Below, piece by piece: positions 8,294 through 17,169 of a stretch of 64,000 bases of DNA. The notes under the pieces are model-generated. The model had not been told where the DNA came from, did not search any database, and was given only the letters and a program-made list of their open reading frames with translations. The translations under genes and the position numbers were made by a program. Position 1 is the first letter of the stretch, and each line of letters starts with the position of its first letter. Source of the DNA: JASGIT01 sp047601665 (GTDB lineage: Bacteria; Pseudomonadota; Gammaproteobacteria; Burkholderiales; Burkholderiaceae_C). The DNA lies in the NCBI GenBank assembly GCA_047601665.1, contig JASGIT010000001.1, positions 1,798,001 through 1,862,000 on the forward strand. The letters run 5' to 3'.

Positions 8294-9517
8294 ATGAATC
8301 AACTGCAACTTTTCCTCCCTTGCGCCGCCGGCGTCGAGGGCTTTCTGGCCGACGAGGTGCACGGCCTCACGGGCCTGACCGGCAACGACCTGATGGTGGG
8401 CCGTGGCGGCGTGCTGCTCAACGCCTCGTGGCGCGAGGCGCTGCGGCTCAACCTGCACAGCCGCCTCGCGCAGCGCGTGCTGGTGCAGCTCGCGCACGGG
8501 CCGTACCGCTCCGAGAACGACCTTTACGCCCTGGCGCACGGCGTGGCCTTGGAGATCTGGGGCACGCCGCGCCAGAGCTTCAAGGTCGAGGTCACGGCCC
8601 AGCACAGCCCGCTCAAGAGCCTGAACTTCGCCGCGCTGCGCGTGAAGGACGCCGTGGCCGACCGCTTCCGCGCCAAGGCCGGCGCGCGCCCCGACGTGGA
8701 CACGCAGCGGCCCGACTGGCGTGTGCACCTGCACCTCACGCACGACGAGGCCACGGTCTACATCGACACCTCGGGCGAGCCGCTGTTCAAGCGCGGCTGG
8801 CGCGAGGACAAGGGCGACGCGCCGCTCAAGGAAACCCTGGCCGCCGCCATGATCGCCGCCACGGGCTGGAACGCGGACCTGCCGCTGTACGACCCCTGCT
8901 GCGGCAGCGGCACCGTGCTGATCGAGGCCGCGCAGATCGCCTGCCGCATCCCGCCCGGGCTGCAGCGGCGCTTTGCGTTCGAAAAGCTGCTGCCGCACCA
9001 GCCGCACGTCTGGTCTGCTATCAAAGAAGAAGCTGCCAGTGCACGCCAGGCAAGCGCTGCAGCCATTTTTGGCAGTGACGTTTCGCACCGCATGGTGGAC
9101 TTCGCCCAGCGCAACGCCGAGCGCGCGGGCGTGGCCGGGGCCGTGCAGCTGCGCGGCGGCGACGCGCTGCAGCGGATGCCGCCGTGCGACCCGCCGGGCG
9201 TGATGCTGCTGAACCCGCCCTACGGCGAGCGCATTGCCGCCGCGGGCAGCGCGGGCCGCAATGCCCGCGAACGCATGGGCCAGGTGGAGCGCGCGGGCCG
9301 CGAAACCGCCCAGACCGAGGACGGCGGCGAATTCTTCAGCCAGCTTGCCGCGCACTGGAAGAAGCACTACGCGGGCTGGCAGGCCTGGATGCTCACGCCC
9401 GACCTCAAGCTGCCCGGCAAGATGCGCCTGAAGGAATCGCGCCGCGTGCCGCTGTGGAACGGCCCCATCGAATGCCGCCTGTTCCGCTTCGACATGGTCC
9501 AGGGCTCCGCGAAGTGA
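8294..9517 (+). CDS. rlmL: THUMP-domain 23S rRNA (guanine-N2) methyltransferase, RlmL N-half type
   Basis: SAM-dependent RNA methyltransferase of 407 aa. The N-terminal ferredoxin-like and THUMP part covers about residues 1-160 (LPCAAGVEGFLADEV... HLHLTHDEATVYIDTSGEPLFKRGW). The Rossmann methyltransferase has DPCCGSGT near residue 198 and the catalytic LLNPPYGER near 305. It matches the N-terminal half of enterobacterial RlmKL, the usual form in this family. Residues 241-260 come from a palindromic repeat inserted between the first and later Rossmann strands. RBS is poor. The downstream PIN gene overlaps the stop by four bases. Confidence 0.9.
   Translation: MNQLQLFLPCAAGVEGFLADEVHGLTGLTGNDLMVGRGGVLLNASWREALRLNLHSRLAQRVLVQLAHGPYRSENDLYALAHGVALEIWGTPRQSFKVEVTAQHSPLKSLNFAALRVKDAVADRFRAKAGARPDVDTQRPDWRVHLHLTHDEATVYIDTSGEPLFKRGWREDKGDAPLKETLAAAMIAATGWNADLPLYDPCCGSGTVLIEAAQIACRIPPGLQRRFAFEKLLPHQPHVWSAIKEEAASARQASAAAIFGSDVSHRMVDFAQRNAERAGVAGAVQLRGGDALQRMPPCDPPGVMLLNPPYGERIAAAGSAGRNARERMGQVERAGRETAQTEDGGEFFSQLAAHWKKHYAGWQAWMLTPDLKLPGKMRLKESRRVPLWNGPIECRLFRFDMVQGSAK
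9015..9073 (+). repeat. Palindromic repeat copy 3, read in frame inside rlmL
   Basis: Sequence GCTATCAAAGAAGAAGCTGC, CAGTGCACGCCAGGCAAGCG and CTGCAGCCATTTTTGGCAG follows the order of the intergenic copies. It contributes residues SAIKEEAASARQASAAAIFG. The short AT-rich stretch stands out from the surrounding high-GC codons. Confidence 0.78.
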
Positions 9518-9996
9518 AGATCGTGCTGCGCTGGCCCGAGTGCAACGCGGGCTACGCCGGCCCCGCGCCGCGCCCCGTGGTGCTGGACACCAACGTGGTG
9601 CTCGACCTGCTGCTCTTCGACGACCCGCTCGTGCCGCCGCTGCGCGAACTGCTGGCGCAGGGGCAGCTGCGCTGGATCGCCAACGCGGCCCAGCGCCTGG
9701 AGCTGGAGCGCGTGCTGCACTACAGCCAGATCGCGCCGCGCGTGGCCTTCTACGGGCAGACGGCGGACGACCTGCTCGCCGCCTTCGACGCGGGCACCCA
9801 GCCGGTGGCCGCCGCGCCGCGCATCCGCTACACCTGCACCGACCCCGACGACCAGCACTTCCTCGACCTCGCCGCCGCGCACCAGGCCGTGCTGGTCAGC
9901 AAGGACAAGGCCGTGCTCAAGCTGCGCAAACGCATGGCGCTGCTGGGCGCCACGGTGGGCGCTCAGGTGTCCGCATCCCCTGGTACGATACCGTAA
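9514..9996 (+). CDS. PIN-domain (putative toxin-antitoxin PIN_3 family) protein
   Basis: 160 aa from a GTG at 9514 whose first bases overlap the rlmL stop (GTGA), implying coupled translation. The N-terminal VVLDTNVVLDLLLF motif carries the first conserved PIN aspartate. Later acidic residues lie in TDPDDQHFLDLAAAH, and the C-terminal VSKDKAVLKLRKRMA is typical of the PIN_3 subfamily. PIN domains are metal-dependent RNases, but members of this chromosomal subfamily often have no linked antitoxin. No antitoxin-like gene is next to it here, so a toxin role is not supported. A longer in-frame extension back to 9184 is just the shadow of rlmL. Confidence 0.8.
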   Translation: MKIVLRWPECNAGYAGPAPRPVVLDTNVVLDLLLFDDPLVPPLRELLAQGQLRWIANAAQRLELERVLHYSQIAPRVAFYGQTADDLLAAFDAGTQPVAAAPRIRYTCTDPDDQHFLDLAAAHQAVLVSKDKAVLKLRKRMALLGATVGAQVSASPGTIP

Positions 9997-10032
9997 CATT
10001 CTGTACTACCCCGCAGCCCGAAAGGGGTCGCC

Positions 10033-12606
10033 TTGCCGACCGCTCTGCCCAGCGCCTCGCTGATCCACCGCCTGTCCCTGACCCTCTGGGGCCTGTTCCT
10101 GGCGCTGCTGCTGTTGCTGTCGGCGCTGGGCTATGCCGCCCTGTGGCTGGCGGCGGACCGCGTCGTGCCGCTGGTGCTGCAGCAATGGGCGCTGTCCCGG
10201 GCGCAAACCCATGAAAGCCTGTTCGTGCAGGCCGACGCCAGCGTGCGCCGCCTGCGCGAGACGCTGGTGCAGCGCCTGGACCACGCCGACCCCGTGGCCA
10301 GCGAGCAGCGCTTCCACGCCCTGTTCGCGCGCGGCGCCGACGGCCTGTGGCGCGTGCGCCCCGGGCTGGTGGACACGCAGAACGCCCCCACCCTGTACCT
10401 GCACGACGGCCCGCACGGGCTCGACGCCTCGGCGCGCCTGCGCGCCGTCGCCAGCTACGACCTGCTGCGCGAGCAGGGGCCGGCCCTGGTGCCGCCGTTC
10501 TTCTCGGCCTACATGGACTTCGTGGAAGACGGGCTGATGGTGTACGCGCGCGGCCTGGACTGGGGCGGCAACGCCAATGCGCAGGCCACCAACGCCAACT
10601 ATCCCACCATGCGCGGCTCCGACCCGCGCGGCAATCCGCGGCGCCAGGTCTTCTGGACGCCGGTGTACTGGGACGAGCAGGCCCGCATCTGGATGGTGTC
10701 CGCCATCGCGCCTCTGGACTGGCGGGGCCGCTGGGTCGGCACCCTGGGGCACGACGTGACGGTGCAGACGCTGATCGACTCGGTGGCCGCCAGCCAGGGC
10801 GCGGGCGTGCAACAGCTCATCCTCGATGGCCAGGGCCGCCTGATCGCGCACCCGCAGCTGCGCGAGCGCATCGCCGCGGCCCAGGGCCAGCTGCAGATCG
10901 CCGCGCTGGCGGACCCGGCCCTCGAACAGGTGCAGCGCATGGTGCTGGCCGCGCGCTCCGACAGCGGCGCGGGCCGCACGCCCGGCGGCCAGTGGGTGGC
11001 CTGGTCGCGCATCCACGGGCCGGGCTGGTTCCAGGTGCAGGTGCTTGCGCAGGAGCGCGTGAGCCGCATGATCATGCTGGGCTGGCTGGCGGTGTGCGGC
11101 GCCGGCCTGCTGATTCTGGCGCCCGTCCTGTGGCTGATGCGCCGCCGCGTGAACGCGCTGGTGATCCGCCCCCTGCTGCGCCTGACCCGCGCCGTGGACG
11201 AACTGGGCCAGGGGCTGACGCCCCAGCCGACGGCCCCGGGCATGGGCCTGGACAGCGCCAACGAACTGGGGCGGCTGGCGGGCGCCTTCGACACCATGGC
11301 CGCCGAGCTGGTGCAGCAGCGCGAGCAACTCACCACCCTGGCCGAGCGCGACGCCCTGACCGGCCTGTACAACCGCCGCCGCTTCGAGGAGGAACTAGCG
11401 CGCTGCTTCAAGGACGGCGCGGGCGCGGGCCGCCAGGGCGCCGTGCTGTTCTTCGACCTGGACGAGTTCAAGTACATCAACGACACCTTCGGCCACCGCG
11501 TGGGCGACACGGTGCTGCAGCGCGTGGCGGTCGAGGTCCGGGCGCTGGTGCGCGAGACCGACACCCTGTGCCGCCTGGGCGGCGACGAATTCGCCGTGTT
11601 CATGCCCCAGGCCACGCTGGACGACGCCCAGGCGCTGGCCCAGCGCATCGTGCGCGCCGTGGGGCAGACGGTGCTGCACGTCGAAGGGCAGACCCTGCGG
11701 CTGACCACCAGCCTGGGCGTGGCGCACTACCCCGACCACGGCCTCGATACCGAGGCGCTCGTGTCGCACGCCGACACGGCCATGTACCAGGCCAAGCGCC
11801 TGGGCAAGAACCGCTGGAGCCTGTACCGGCCCGACCGCGACGCGGCGCAGGCCATGGCAGCGCACCTGGCCTGGAACGAGCGCATCGACCGCGCGCTCGA
11901 ACATGGCCTGCTGCGCCTGCACTTCCAGGGCGTGTACCGCGCCGACAGCGGCGAACTGGCGCACCTGGAGGCCCTGGTGCGCATGGTGGACGAGGCCGAC
12001 CCCGCGCGCTGCATCACCCCCAGCCAGTTCATCGGCCCGGCGGAGAAGAGCGGCAAGATTCTCGACATCGACCGCTGGGTGGTGAACGAGAGCATCGCGC
12101 TGCTGGCCGCGCACCCGGGGCTGCCGGCCCTGGCGGTCAACATCTCGGGCCGCTCGCTCGACGACCCCGACCTGCCCGGCTTCATCGCCGCGCAGCTGGC
12201 CCGGCGCGGCGTGGCGCCGCAGCGGCTGCTGGTGGAGCTGACCGAGACGGCGGCCATCTCCGACCTGCGCGACGCCGAGCGCTTCATCGACGCGCTGCGC
12301 CACACCGGCTGCACCCTGTGCCTGGACGACTTCGGCAGCGGCTTCGCCTCGTTCGCCTACCTCAAGCGCCTCAAGGTCGACGTGCTCAAGATCGACGGCC
12401 TGTTCATCCGCAACCTGCCCGGCGAGTACGACAACCAGGTGTTCGTGCGCTCCCTCATCGAAATGGCCCGGGGCATGGGCCAGCACACCGTGGCCGAGTT
12501 CGTGGAAGACGAGGCCACCCTGCGCCTGCTGCGGGAGTTCGGCGTGGACATGGTGCAGGGCTACCACCTGGACAAGCCCCGCGCGGACCACCCCGCGCTC
12601 AGGTAG
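10033..12606 (+). CDS. Membrane-bound GGDEF-EAL protein with extracytoplasmic sensor domain
   Basis: Probable cyclic-di-GMP turnover protein, 857 aa, starting at TTG 10033 behind AAAGGGG. There is a membrane helix at residues ~15-40, a periplasmic sensor region (~45-345, with HDVTVQTLIDSV typical of Cache-like sensors), a second helix (~350-370: IMLGWLAVCGAGLLILAPVL) and a HAMP-like linker. The GGDEF domain has RLGGDEFAVF near residue 516 and an RETD product-inhibition site before it. The EAL domain is C-terminal, with HLEALVRMVD, ELTETAAISD, LDDFGSGFASFAYLKRL and KIDGLFI. The last motif reads AEFVEDE where AEGVE is usual. Both active sites look intact, so the direction of net activity is open. 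Confidence 0.92.
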   Translation: MPTALPSASLIHRLSLTLWGLFLALLLLLSALGYAALWLAADRVVPLVLQQWALSRAQTHESLFVQADASVRRLRETLVQRLDHADPVASEQRFHALFARGADGLWRVRPGLVDTQNAPTLYLHDGPHGLDASARLRAVASYDLLREQGPALVPPFFSAYMDFVEDGLMVYARGLDWGGNANAQATNANYPTMRGSDPRGNPRRQVFWTPVYWDEQARIWMVSAIAPLDWRGRWVGTLGHDVTVQTLIDSVAASQGAGVQQLILDGQGRLIAHPQLRERIAAAQGQLQIAALADPALEQVQRMVLAARSDSGAGRTPGGQWVAWSRIHGPGWFQVQVLAQERVSRMIMLGWLAVCGAGLLILAPVLWLMRRRVNALVIRPLLRLTRAVDELGQGLTPQPTAPGMGLDSANELGRLAGAFDTMAAELVQQREQLTTLAERDALTGLYNRRRFEEELARCFKDGAGAGRQGAVLFFDLDEFKYINDTFGHRVGDTVLQRVAVEVRALVRETDTLCRLGGDEFAVFMPQATLDDAQALAQRIVRAVGQTVLHVEGQTLRLTTSLGVAHYPDHGLDTEALVSHADTAMYQAKRLGKNRWSLYRPDRDAAQAMAAHLAWNERIDRALEHGLLRLHFQGVYRADSGELAHLEALVRMVDEADPARCITPSQFIGPAEKSGKILDIDRWVVNESIALLAAHPGLPALAVNISGRSLDDPDLPGFIAAQLARRGVAPQRLLVELTETAAISDLRDAERFIDALRHTGCTLCLDDFGSGFASFAYLKRLKVDVLKIDGLFIRNLPGEYDNQVFVRSLIEMARGMGQHTVAEFVEDEATLRLLREFGVDMVQGYHLDKPRADHPALR

Positions 12607-13443
12607 TCAGGTGGGGGCCAGCAGGTCGTAGGCCGCGCGCGCGCGCTGCGCGTCGCGGCCCCAGCGCTTGTCCGTGGGCAGGTGGCGCAGCCAGCGCAGG
12701 CGCGCCGTGGCGGCGGCCAGCGTGTCACGCACCGCGCCCAGGCCGCCGTCTTCCTCCATCCACGCCTGCCATAGCGCGCGCGCATCGTCCAGCGCCCCGG
12801 CTTCGCGCAGCGCCAGCGCGGTGGAGTGCGCGTAGCACAGCGCGTCGCGCGCCTGGCACACCGGCAGGGGCAGGGCGGCGGCGGGGTCGTCCTCGAAGTC
12901 GATCAGGCCCACCGCGCCGTCGGCGCAGCGCACCATGTTGCGCGCGAAGGCCTGGCTCAGGCACGCGCCGCGCGCGTGCACTTCGCGCAGCGCCGCCAGG
13001 CCCTCGCGCCACAGCGCCAGCACGGCGACGCCGCCGGCGGGCGCGGCGTCGATCATTTCGTTGAGCAGCGAGTGCGAGCCGCCCAGGTCGCGCATCAGGA
13101 AGCCATCGTCCTCGGCGGCCAGCACCTCGGGCACACGCAGGCCCAGCGCGGCCAGTTCGCGCAGGCGGCGCACTTCGGTGGCAATGGCGGCGCGGCCGCC
13201 GGGGTTGGGCACGGGGCGCAGCACTTGCAGGTTCAGCGCGCGCGCCAGCCAGTCCAGCGCCAGGTAGCGCGCCTGGCCCAGGGGCGCGCCCGCGCGCTTG
13301 AGCCAGACCTGCCCGCCCCCCAGCGCGTGGCGCGTCACCCCCGCGCCGGGCTGCGCCAATTGGGCGCGCAGGTAGGCGGCGTAATCGGGCGCAGCCGCGG
13401 GCGGCTCGCTGGAGGGTTCGGCAAAGGGCTCGGGAAGGTGCAT
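12607..13443 (-). CDS. BUD32/LPS-kinase-like protein with altered catalytic loop
   Basis: 278 aa, convergent with and directly abutting the GGDEF-EAL gene. The fold is read as a small protein-kinase-like enzyme: a nucleotide-binding N-lobe with VWLKRAGAPLG and a conserved Glu in TEVRRLREL, DDGFLMRDLGG in the hinge, a catalytic-loop equivalent (ACLSQAFARNMVR) and a metal-binding VGLIDFEDDP. The usual HxD of the catalytic loop is absent and Gln stands about where the Asp should be, while the Asn and the DFE motif are present. The family is often annotated as a BUD32-like or toluene-tolerance-type kinase. The substrate is unknown. Confidence 0.7.
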   Translation of the reverse strand: MHLPEPFAEPSSEPPAAAPDYAAYLRAQLAQPGAGVTRHALGGGQVWLKRAGAPLGQARYLALDWLARALNLQVLRPVPNPGGRAAIATEVRRLRELAALGLRVPEVLAAEDDGFLMRDLGGSHSLLNEMIDAAPAGGVAVLALWREGLAALREVHARGACLSQAFARNMVRCADGAVGLIDFEDDPAAALPLPVCQARDALCYAHSTALALREAGALDDARALWQAWMEEDGGLGAVRDTLAAATARLRWLRHLPTDKRWGRDAQRARAAYDLLAPT

Positions 13444-13490
13444 GGGCGGAGGGCTACACTGCGCGCCGCATCATAAACAGCCCACCCCCC

Positions 13491-14222
13491 ATGACCGACG
13501 CAGCCCTGACCCCCGAAGAACTCCACGAACTCGATGACCTGCTCGACGCCATGCGCGCCGAGCACGAGGAAACCCCGCAGTGGGAGTTCTGCGACGGCTT
13601 CCTGACCGCGCTGGCCTGTACGCGCCGCGACATTCCGGAGCATGAATACTGGGCGGTGCTGCTGGACGCGGACCCCGCCGAGCGCTTCGTCCAGCTGTGG
13701 CGCAAGCGGGCGGCCGAGGTGGCGCGCCAACTCGATACGCCCGTGGAATCGCTGGACGACGAGCGCACCTTCCAGCCCGACGCACTGGACGTGCGCGCCG
13801 CCGTCCTCGCCCTGCCCGAAGACGAGCGCGCGGGCATGGAGGGCGAAATCCCCTCCTTCGGCCAGATCTGGGCGCTGGGCTTCATGTACGCCGTGGAAAG
13901 CTGGCCCGAGGAATGGGCCGCCCCGCGCGACAAGGAGGCCGCGGGCTGGATCGACGACGCGCTGGACACCCTCGTCGCGCTGACCGAGGATGACACCGGC
14001 GCGCCCGAGGTCAACATGGCCGACGAGGACGGCCCGCCCAGCGTGAGCCAGGCGCGCGTGGAACTGTTCGGCGAGGCCATCTGGGCCGTGTACGACCTGC
14101 GCCAGGTCTGGAAAAGCCTGGGCCCGCGCGTGGAGCCCGTGGTGAAGGGCGACCAGCCCGGCCGCAACGACCCGTGCCCGTGCGGCAGCGGCAAGAAGTT
14201 CAAAAAGTGCCACGGGGCTTAG
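13491..14222 (+). CDS. UPF0149/YecA-family protein with C-terminal SEC-C zinc motif
   Basis: 243 aa. The N-terminal part is acidic and all-helical as in YgfB/YecA proteins (LTPEELHELDDLLDAM... WEFCDGFLTALACTRRDI; IPSFGQIWALGFMYAVESWPEEW). The C-terminus is a SEC-C metal-binding motif, RNDPCPCGSGKKFKKCHG, like that of SecA. Such proteins may bind the ribosome or SecB, but the cellular role is not established. Its stop codon overlaps that of the convergent LysR gene. Confidence 0.88.
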   Translation: MTDAALTPEELHELDDLLDAMRAEHEETPQWEFCDGFLTALACTRRDIPEHEYWAVLLDADPAERFVQLWRKRAAEVARQLDTPVESLDDERTFQPDALDVRAAVLALPEDERAGMEGEIPSFGQIWALGFMYAVESWPEEWAAPRDKEAAGWIDDALDTLVALTEDDTGAPEVNMADEDGPPSVSQARVELFGEAIWAVYDLRQVWKSLGPRVEPVVKGDQPGRNDPCPCGSGKKFKKCHGA

Positions 14223-15121
14223 CCCCCCATCGCCCCCAGCGCCCCCATCACCTCTTCCGCAAACAGCAGGCTGGCCAGGCCCCGGCCATGCTTTTCATGG
14301 CGCACCAGCGAGAGCACGTTGCGGTTGAAGGCGCGGTCGCGGATGGGCCGGTAGACGAGCTGGCCCGCGTGGTATTCCTCGGCGATGTCGAACTTGCTGA
14401 GGAAGGCGATGCCTTCGCTCGCGGCGGCCAGGCGCTTCATGGTTTCGATCGAATTGGTGCGGAAGGCCGGCTCCACGCTCAGCCCGGCCTGCGTGAAGGT
14501 GTCGGCGATGTTGCCGTGGATCATCATGGAGCGGTCGGCAAAGATCAGCGGGTAGGCCGCGCAGTGCGCCAGCGGGATCGCCTCCATGCCCGCCAGCGCG
14601 TGCCGGGGCGAGAGCACCGCGCCCAGGCTGGTGTCCATCTCCCACAGGTTTTCGAGCTGCGGCGACGGCGGCAGGTTGAAGCCCAGGCCCAGGTCGGCCT
14701 CGCCGTCGAGCATGGCCGCCAGGATGTCGTGCGCGGGCATGATGCGGATCGATAGCCGGATTTGCGGGTGGTGCGCGTAGAAGCCCACCGCCGACGCGGC
14801 CACGATGCCGCTGGCCAGCCCCGTCATGGTGGCGATGATGGCCTCGCCGCTTTGCAGCGTCTGCAGGTCGCGGATCTCGGCCTCCACCTGGCGGTATTCC
14901 TGCAGCGTGCGGCGCACATGGGCCAGCAGGATGTCGCCCGCGGGCGTGGGCCGCAGGCCGCGCGGCAGGCGCTCGAACAGCGGCTCGCCGATCTCCTCCT
15001 CGAGCTGCAGCACGTGCTTGTTGATGGCCGACGGCGCGACGTGCAGCCGCTCGCCCGCCGCGCGGATGGAGCCGCTGCGGGCCACCTCGTCGATGTAGCG
15101 CAGCAGGCGCGAGTGGAGCAT
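14219..15121 (-). CDS. LysR-family transcriptional regulator
   Basis: 300 aa from the ATG at 15121 (AGGGGGA ribosome site). The N-terminal winged HTH is at residues ~1-60 (RLLRYIDEVARSGSIRAAGERLHVAPSAINKHVLQLEEEIGEPLFERL). The C-terminal effector-binding domain starts about residue 90. It is divergent from the adenine-deaminase-like gene across 214 bp, the classic arrangement for a LysR controlling that operon (deaminase-like, membrane protein, perhaps porin). An in-frame ATG 54 bp upstream lacks a ribosome site. The effector is unknown; by context a purine or related heterocycle is plausible. Confidence 0.92.
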   Translation of the reverse strand: MLHSRLLRYIDEVARSGSIRAAGERLHVAPSAINKHVLQLEEEIGEPLFERLPRGLRPTPAGDILLAHVRRTLQEYRQVEAEIRDLQTLQSGEAIIATMTGLASGIVAASAVGFYAHHPQIRLSIRIMPAHDILAAMLDGEADLGLGFNLPPSPQLENLWEMDTSLGAVLSPRHALAGMEAIPLAHCAAYPLIFADRSMMIHGNIADTFTQAGLSVEPAFRTNSIETMKRLAAASEGIAFLSKFDIAEEYHAGQLVYRPIRDRAFNRNVLSLVRHEKHGRGLASLLFAEEVMGALGAMGG

Positions 15122-15139
15122 GGGGTTCCCCCTGTGGTG

Positions 15140-15158
15140 CGTTCTCGAAAAGAGAACG
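15140..15158. promoter_or_regulatory. Perfect inverted repeat in the LysR/amidohydrolase divergent promoter
   Basis: CGTTCTC-GAAAA-GAGAACG, a 7-bp palindrome with a 5-bp centre, lies 19 bp upstream of the LysR start and 178 bp from the divergent gene. A symmetric site in this position fits LysR autoregulation, though it lacks the strict T-N11-A spacing. The rest of the 214-bp gap has no gene. Confidence 0.5.
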
Positions 15159-15335
15159 GTCTGCGCAAAAAACACTGCTTTTCAGAAGCGGTATTTTACG
15201 ATTTCATTGCACCTGTCGCGTTACCCCAGCGGCGGCACTGCAATCTTTGAGGCCCCTCTCGATGAACGACTGGCGTTCGTTGCAGCGCTCCCCCACCCCC
15301 GGCCCAACGCCAATCGATGAAAGCGAGACAGAGCC

Positions 15336-17111
15336 ATGTACCAAGAAGTCAGCGAACGCAATGCACAAGCATCCGGGCAGCAACAGCGGGATTCCGTGGC
15401 CGCGCATGAGAGCCATGTGCGCGCCATTTTCGACATCCTGCACGGCAAGCGCGAAGCCGATCTGCTGCTGAAGAACCTGAACATCCTCGACGTGCACAGC
15501 GAGTCGGTCTACCAGGGCTCCCTGCTGGTCTACGACAAGCGCATCGTCGCGCTGGACCCGGACGAGAAGATCATCAAGGTGCGCGAGGTGTTCGACGGCC
15601 AGGGCCTGTACGCCATTCCGGGCCTGATCGACGCGCACGTGCACTTCGAGGCGCAGCTGGCGCACCCGGTGGCGTTCGGCGAGGCCATCGTGCCCTGCGG
15701 CACGACCACCATCTTCTCGGAATGCCTGGACTTCGTGAGCGCCGCCGGCCCCGAGGCCGTCGAGGCCACCGAGGGCCTGTTCAAGGACTACAAGAACCTG
15801 CCGTACCGCGTGTTCGCCTTCGCGCCGGGCAAGAAGACCTCGGTGGCGGTGACCGACGCGCTGCTGAAGATGGAGCCGGTGATCGGCCTGGGCGAACTCG
15901 CGCACCTGACCTACAGCGTGGGCAACGACGACGACTTCCGCAAGTCCGCGCTGGGCCGCGCCAAGGGCGGCTTCATGAACACGCATTGGGGCGTGACCGC
16001 GCTCTCCGACATGATGCTGAACTACATGCCCGCCATCGGCGCCTACGCCAACCATGACGTCTGGAAGGAGGACGACATCGAGAAGAGCGTGCGCTATGGC
16101 CTGCAGACGCAAATCAAGTTCGGCGTGGGCAGCCCCGAGGTGATCAAGACCATGCTGCGCGCCATCGTCAAGCGCAAGTGGCCCACCGACAACTTCCAGC
16201 TGTGCGCCGACAACATCTCGGTGGACCGCGTGCTCACCAAGGGCCACATGGACTGGATCGTCTCGCTGTGCGCCGAGATGGGCATCGACCCGATCCAGGC
16301 CATCAAGATGGCCACGCTGCACACGGCGCGCGCCTTCAAGATGGACCGGCAGCTCGGCTCGCTGACGCCGGGGCGCTTCGCCGACATCGTGCTGACCGAC
16401 AGCCTGTCCAAGATCAACCCGCGCTACGTGTTCAAGGACGGCGAGCTGGTCGCCAAGGACCGGCAGATGCTCAAGCGCGTGGAGATCGACTATTCCGGCA
16501 TGGTCAAGCAGCCCGTGCCCGGCCTGGGCGGCCTGGCGCCGGCGGAACTGGACCTGGTGCCGATCGAAGTCTCCGAGGATGGCCAGCAGGCCAAGGTCCT
16601 GCTGTTCGACGTGTACGGCCGTGGCCACGAGAAGTTCTTCCAGGAAGTCTGGGTGCCGTACCGCGACGGCAAGGTCGTGCCCGAGTACCAGGGCGCCCTG
16701 CTCAACCGCATCTGCGTCGTGCAGCGCTACGCCAAGGGCAAGCGCCACGTGGTCAACGGCCTGTTCAAGGGCGTGTCCATCGAGCGCGGCGCGGTCGCCA
16801 CCTTCTGGCCGGCGCCCAAGGCCTATTTCGTCGCCGTCGGCAACGACAGCGCGGAAATGTGCCACTGCCTCCAGCAGGTCGATGCCCAGGTCGGCGGCTG
16901 CATGGTCACCGACGGCGGCCAGGTCAAGGCGCAGCTGCCGCTGGACATCTACGGCGTGATGGCCAACATGGACCTGGACGGCCTGCTGGCCGCCACCCGC
17001 GACATCGACGCCGCCCTGCACGCGCTGGGCAACCGCAACGAGGGCGAGCCGGTGGTCAACAAGCTGCTGACGCTGTTCATCTCGCTGGACCGCTTCGGGT
17101 TCATGGTGTGA
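15336..17111 (+). CDS. Adenine-deaminase-like amidohydrolase
   Basis: Cytoplasmic metal-dependent deaminase of 591 aa, close to the usual adenine deaminase (Ade) length. Family landmarks in order are PGLIDAHVHFEAQ (metal-binding HxH), VPCGTTTIFSECLDF, the glutamate in VIGLGELAHLTY, NTHWG, LCADNISVDRVLTKGHMDWIV, IKMATLHTARAFKMDRQLGSLTPG and a C-terminal Ade domain (MVTDGGQVKAQLPLDIYGVMAN). Several residues differ from classical Ade: HVHFEAQ replaces the usual HxHIESS, and the DGHAPG-type segment is not seen. The substrate may therefore be another aminopurine or an N-heterocycle. A 58-bp gap separates it from the membrane-protein gene, so they probably form an operon. Confidence 0.82.
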   Translation: MYQEVSERNAQASGQQQRDSVAAHESHVRAIFDILHGKREADLLLKNLNILDVHSESVYQGSLLVYDKRIVALDPDEKIIKVREVFDGQGLYAIPGLIDAHVHFEAQLAHPVAFGEAIVPCGTTTIFSECLDFVSAAGPEAVEATEGLFKDYKNLPYRVFAFAPGKKTSVAVTDALLKMEPVIGLGELAHLTYSVGNDDDFRKSALGRAKGGFMNTHWGVTALSDMMLNYMPAIGAYANHDVWKEDDIEKSVRYGLQTQIKFGVGSPEVIKTMLRAIVKRKWPTDNFQLCADNISVDRVLTKGHMDWIVSLCAEMGIDPIQAIKMATLHTARAFKMDRQLGSLTPGRFADIVLTDSLSKINPRYVFKDGELVAKDRQMLKRVEIDYSGMVKQPVPGLGGLAPAELDLVPIEVSEDGQQAKVLLFDVYGRGHEKFFQEVWVPYRDGKVVPEYQGALLNRICVVQRYAKGKRHVVNGLFKGVSIERGAVATFWPAPKAYFVAVGNDSAEMCHCLQQVDAQVGGCMVTDGGQVKAQLPLDIYGVMANMDLDGLLAATRDIDAALHALGNRNEGEPVVNKLLTLFISLDRFGFMV

Positions 17112-17169
17112 TGCAGCGGCGGGCGCCCGGCGCGCCCGCCCCGCAAGACAAAACCGAGGAGACAAAAGA

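Noticed and set aside
9514..9996. Toxin-antitoxin locus based on the PIN-domain gene
   Set aside because: No antitoxin-like gene is adjacent; it is translationally coupled to a housekeeping rRNA methyltransferase.
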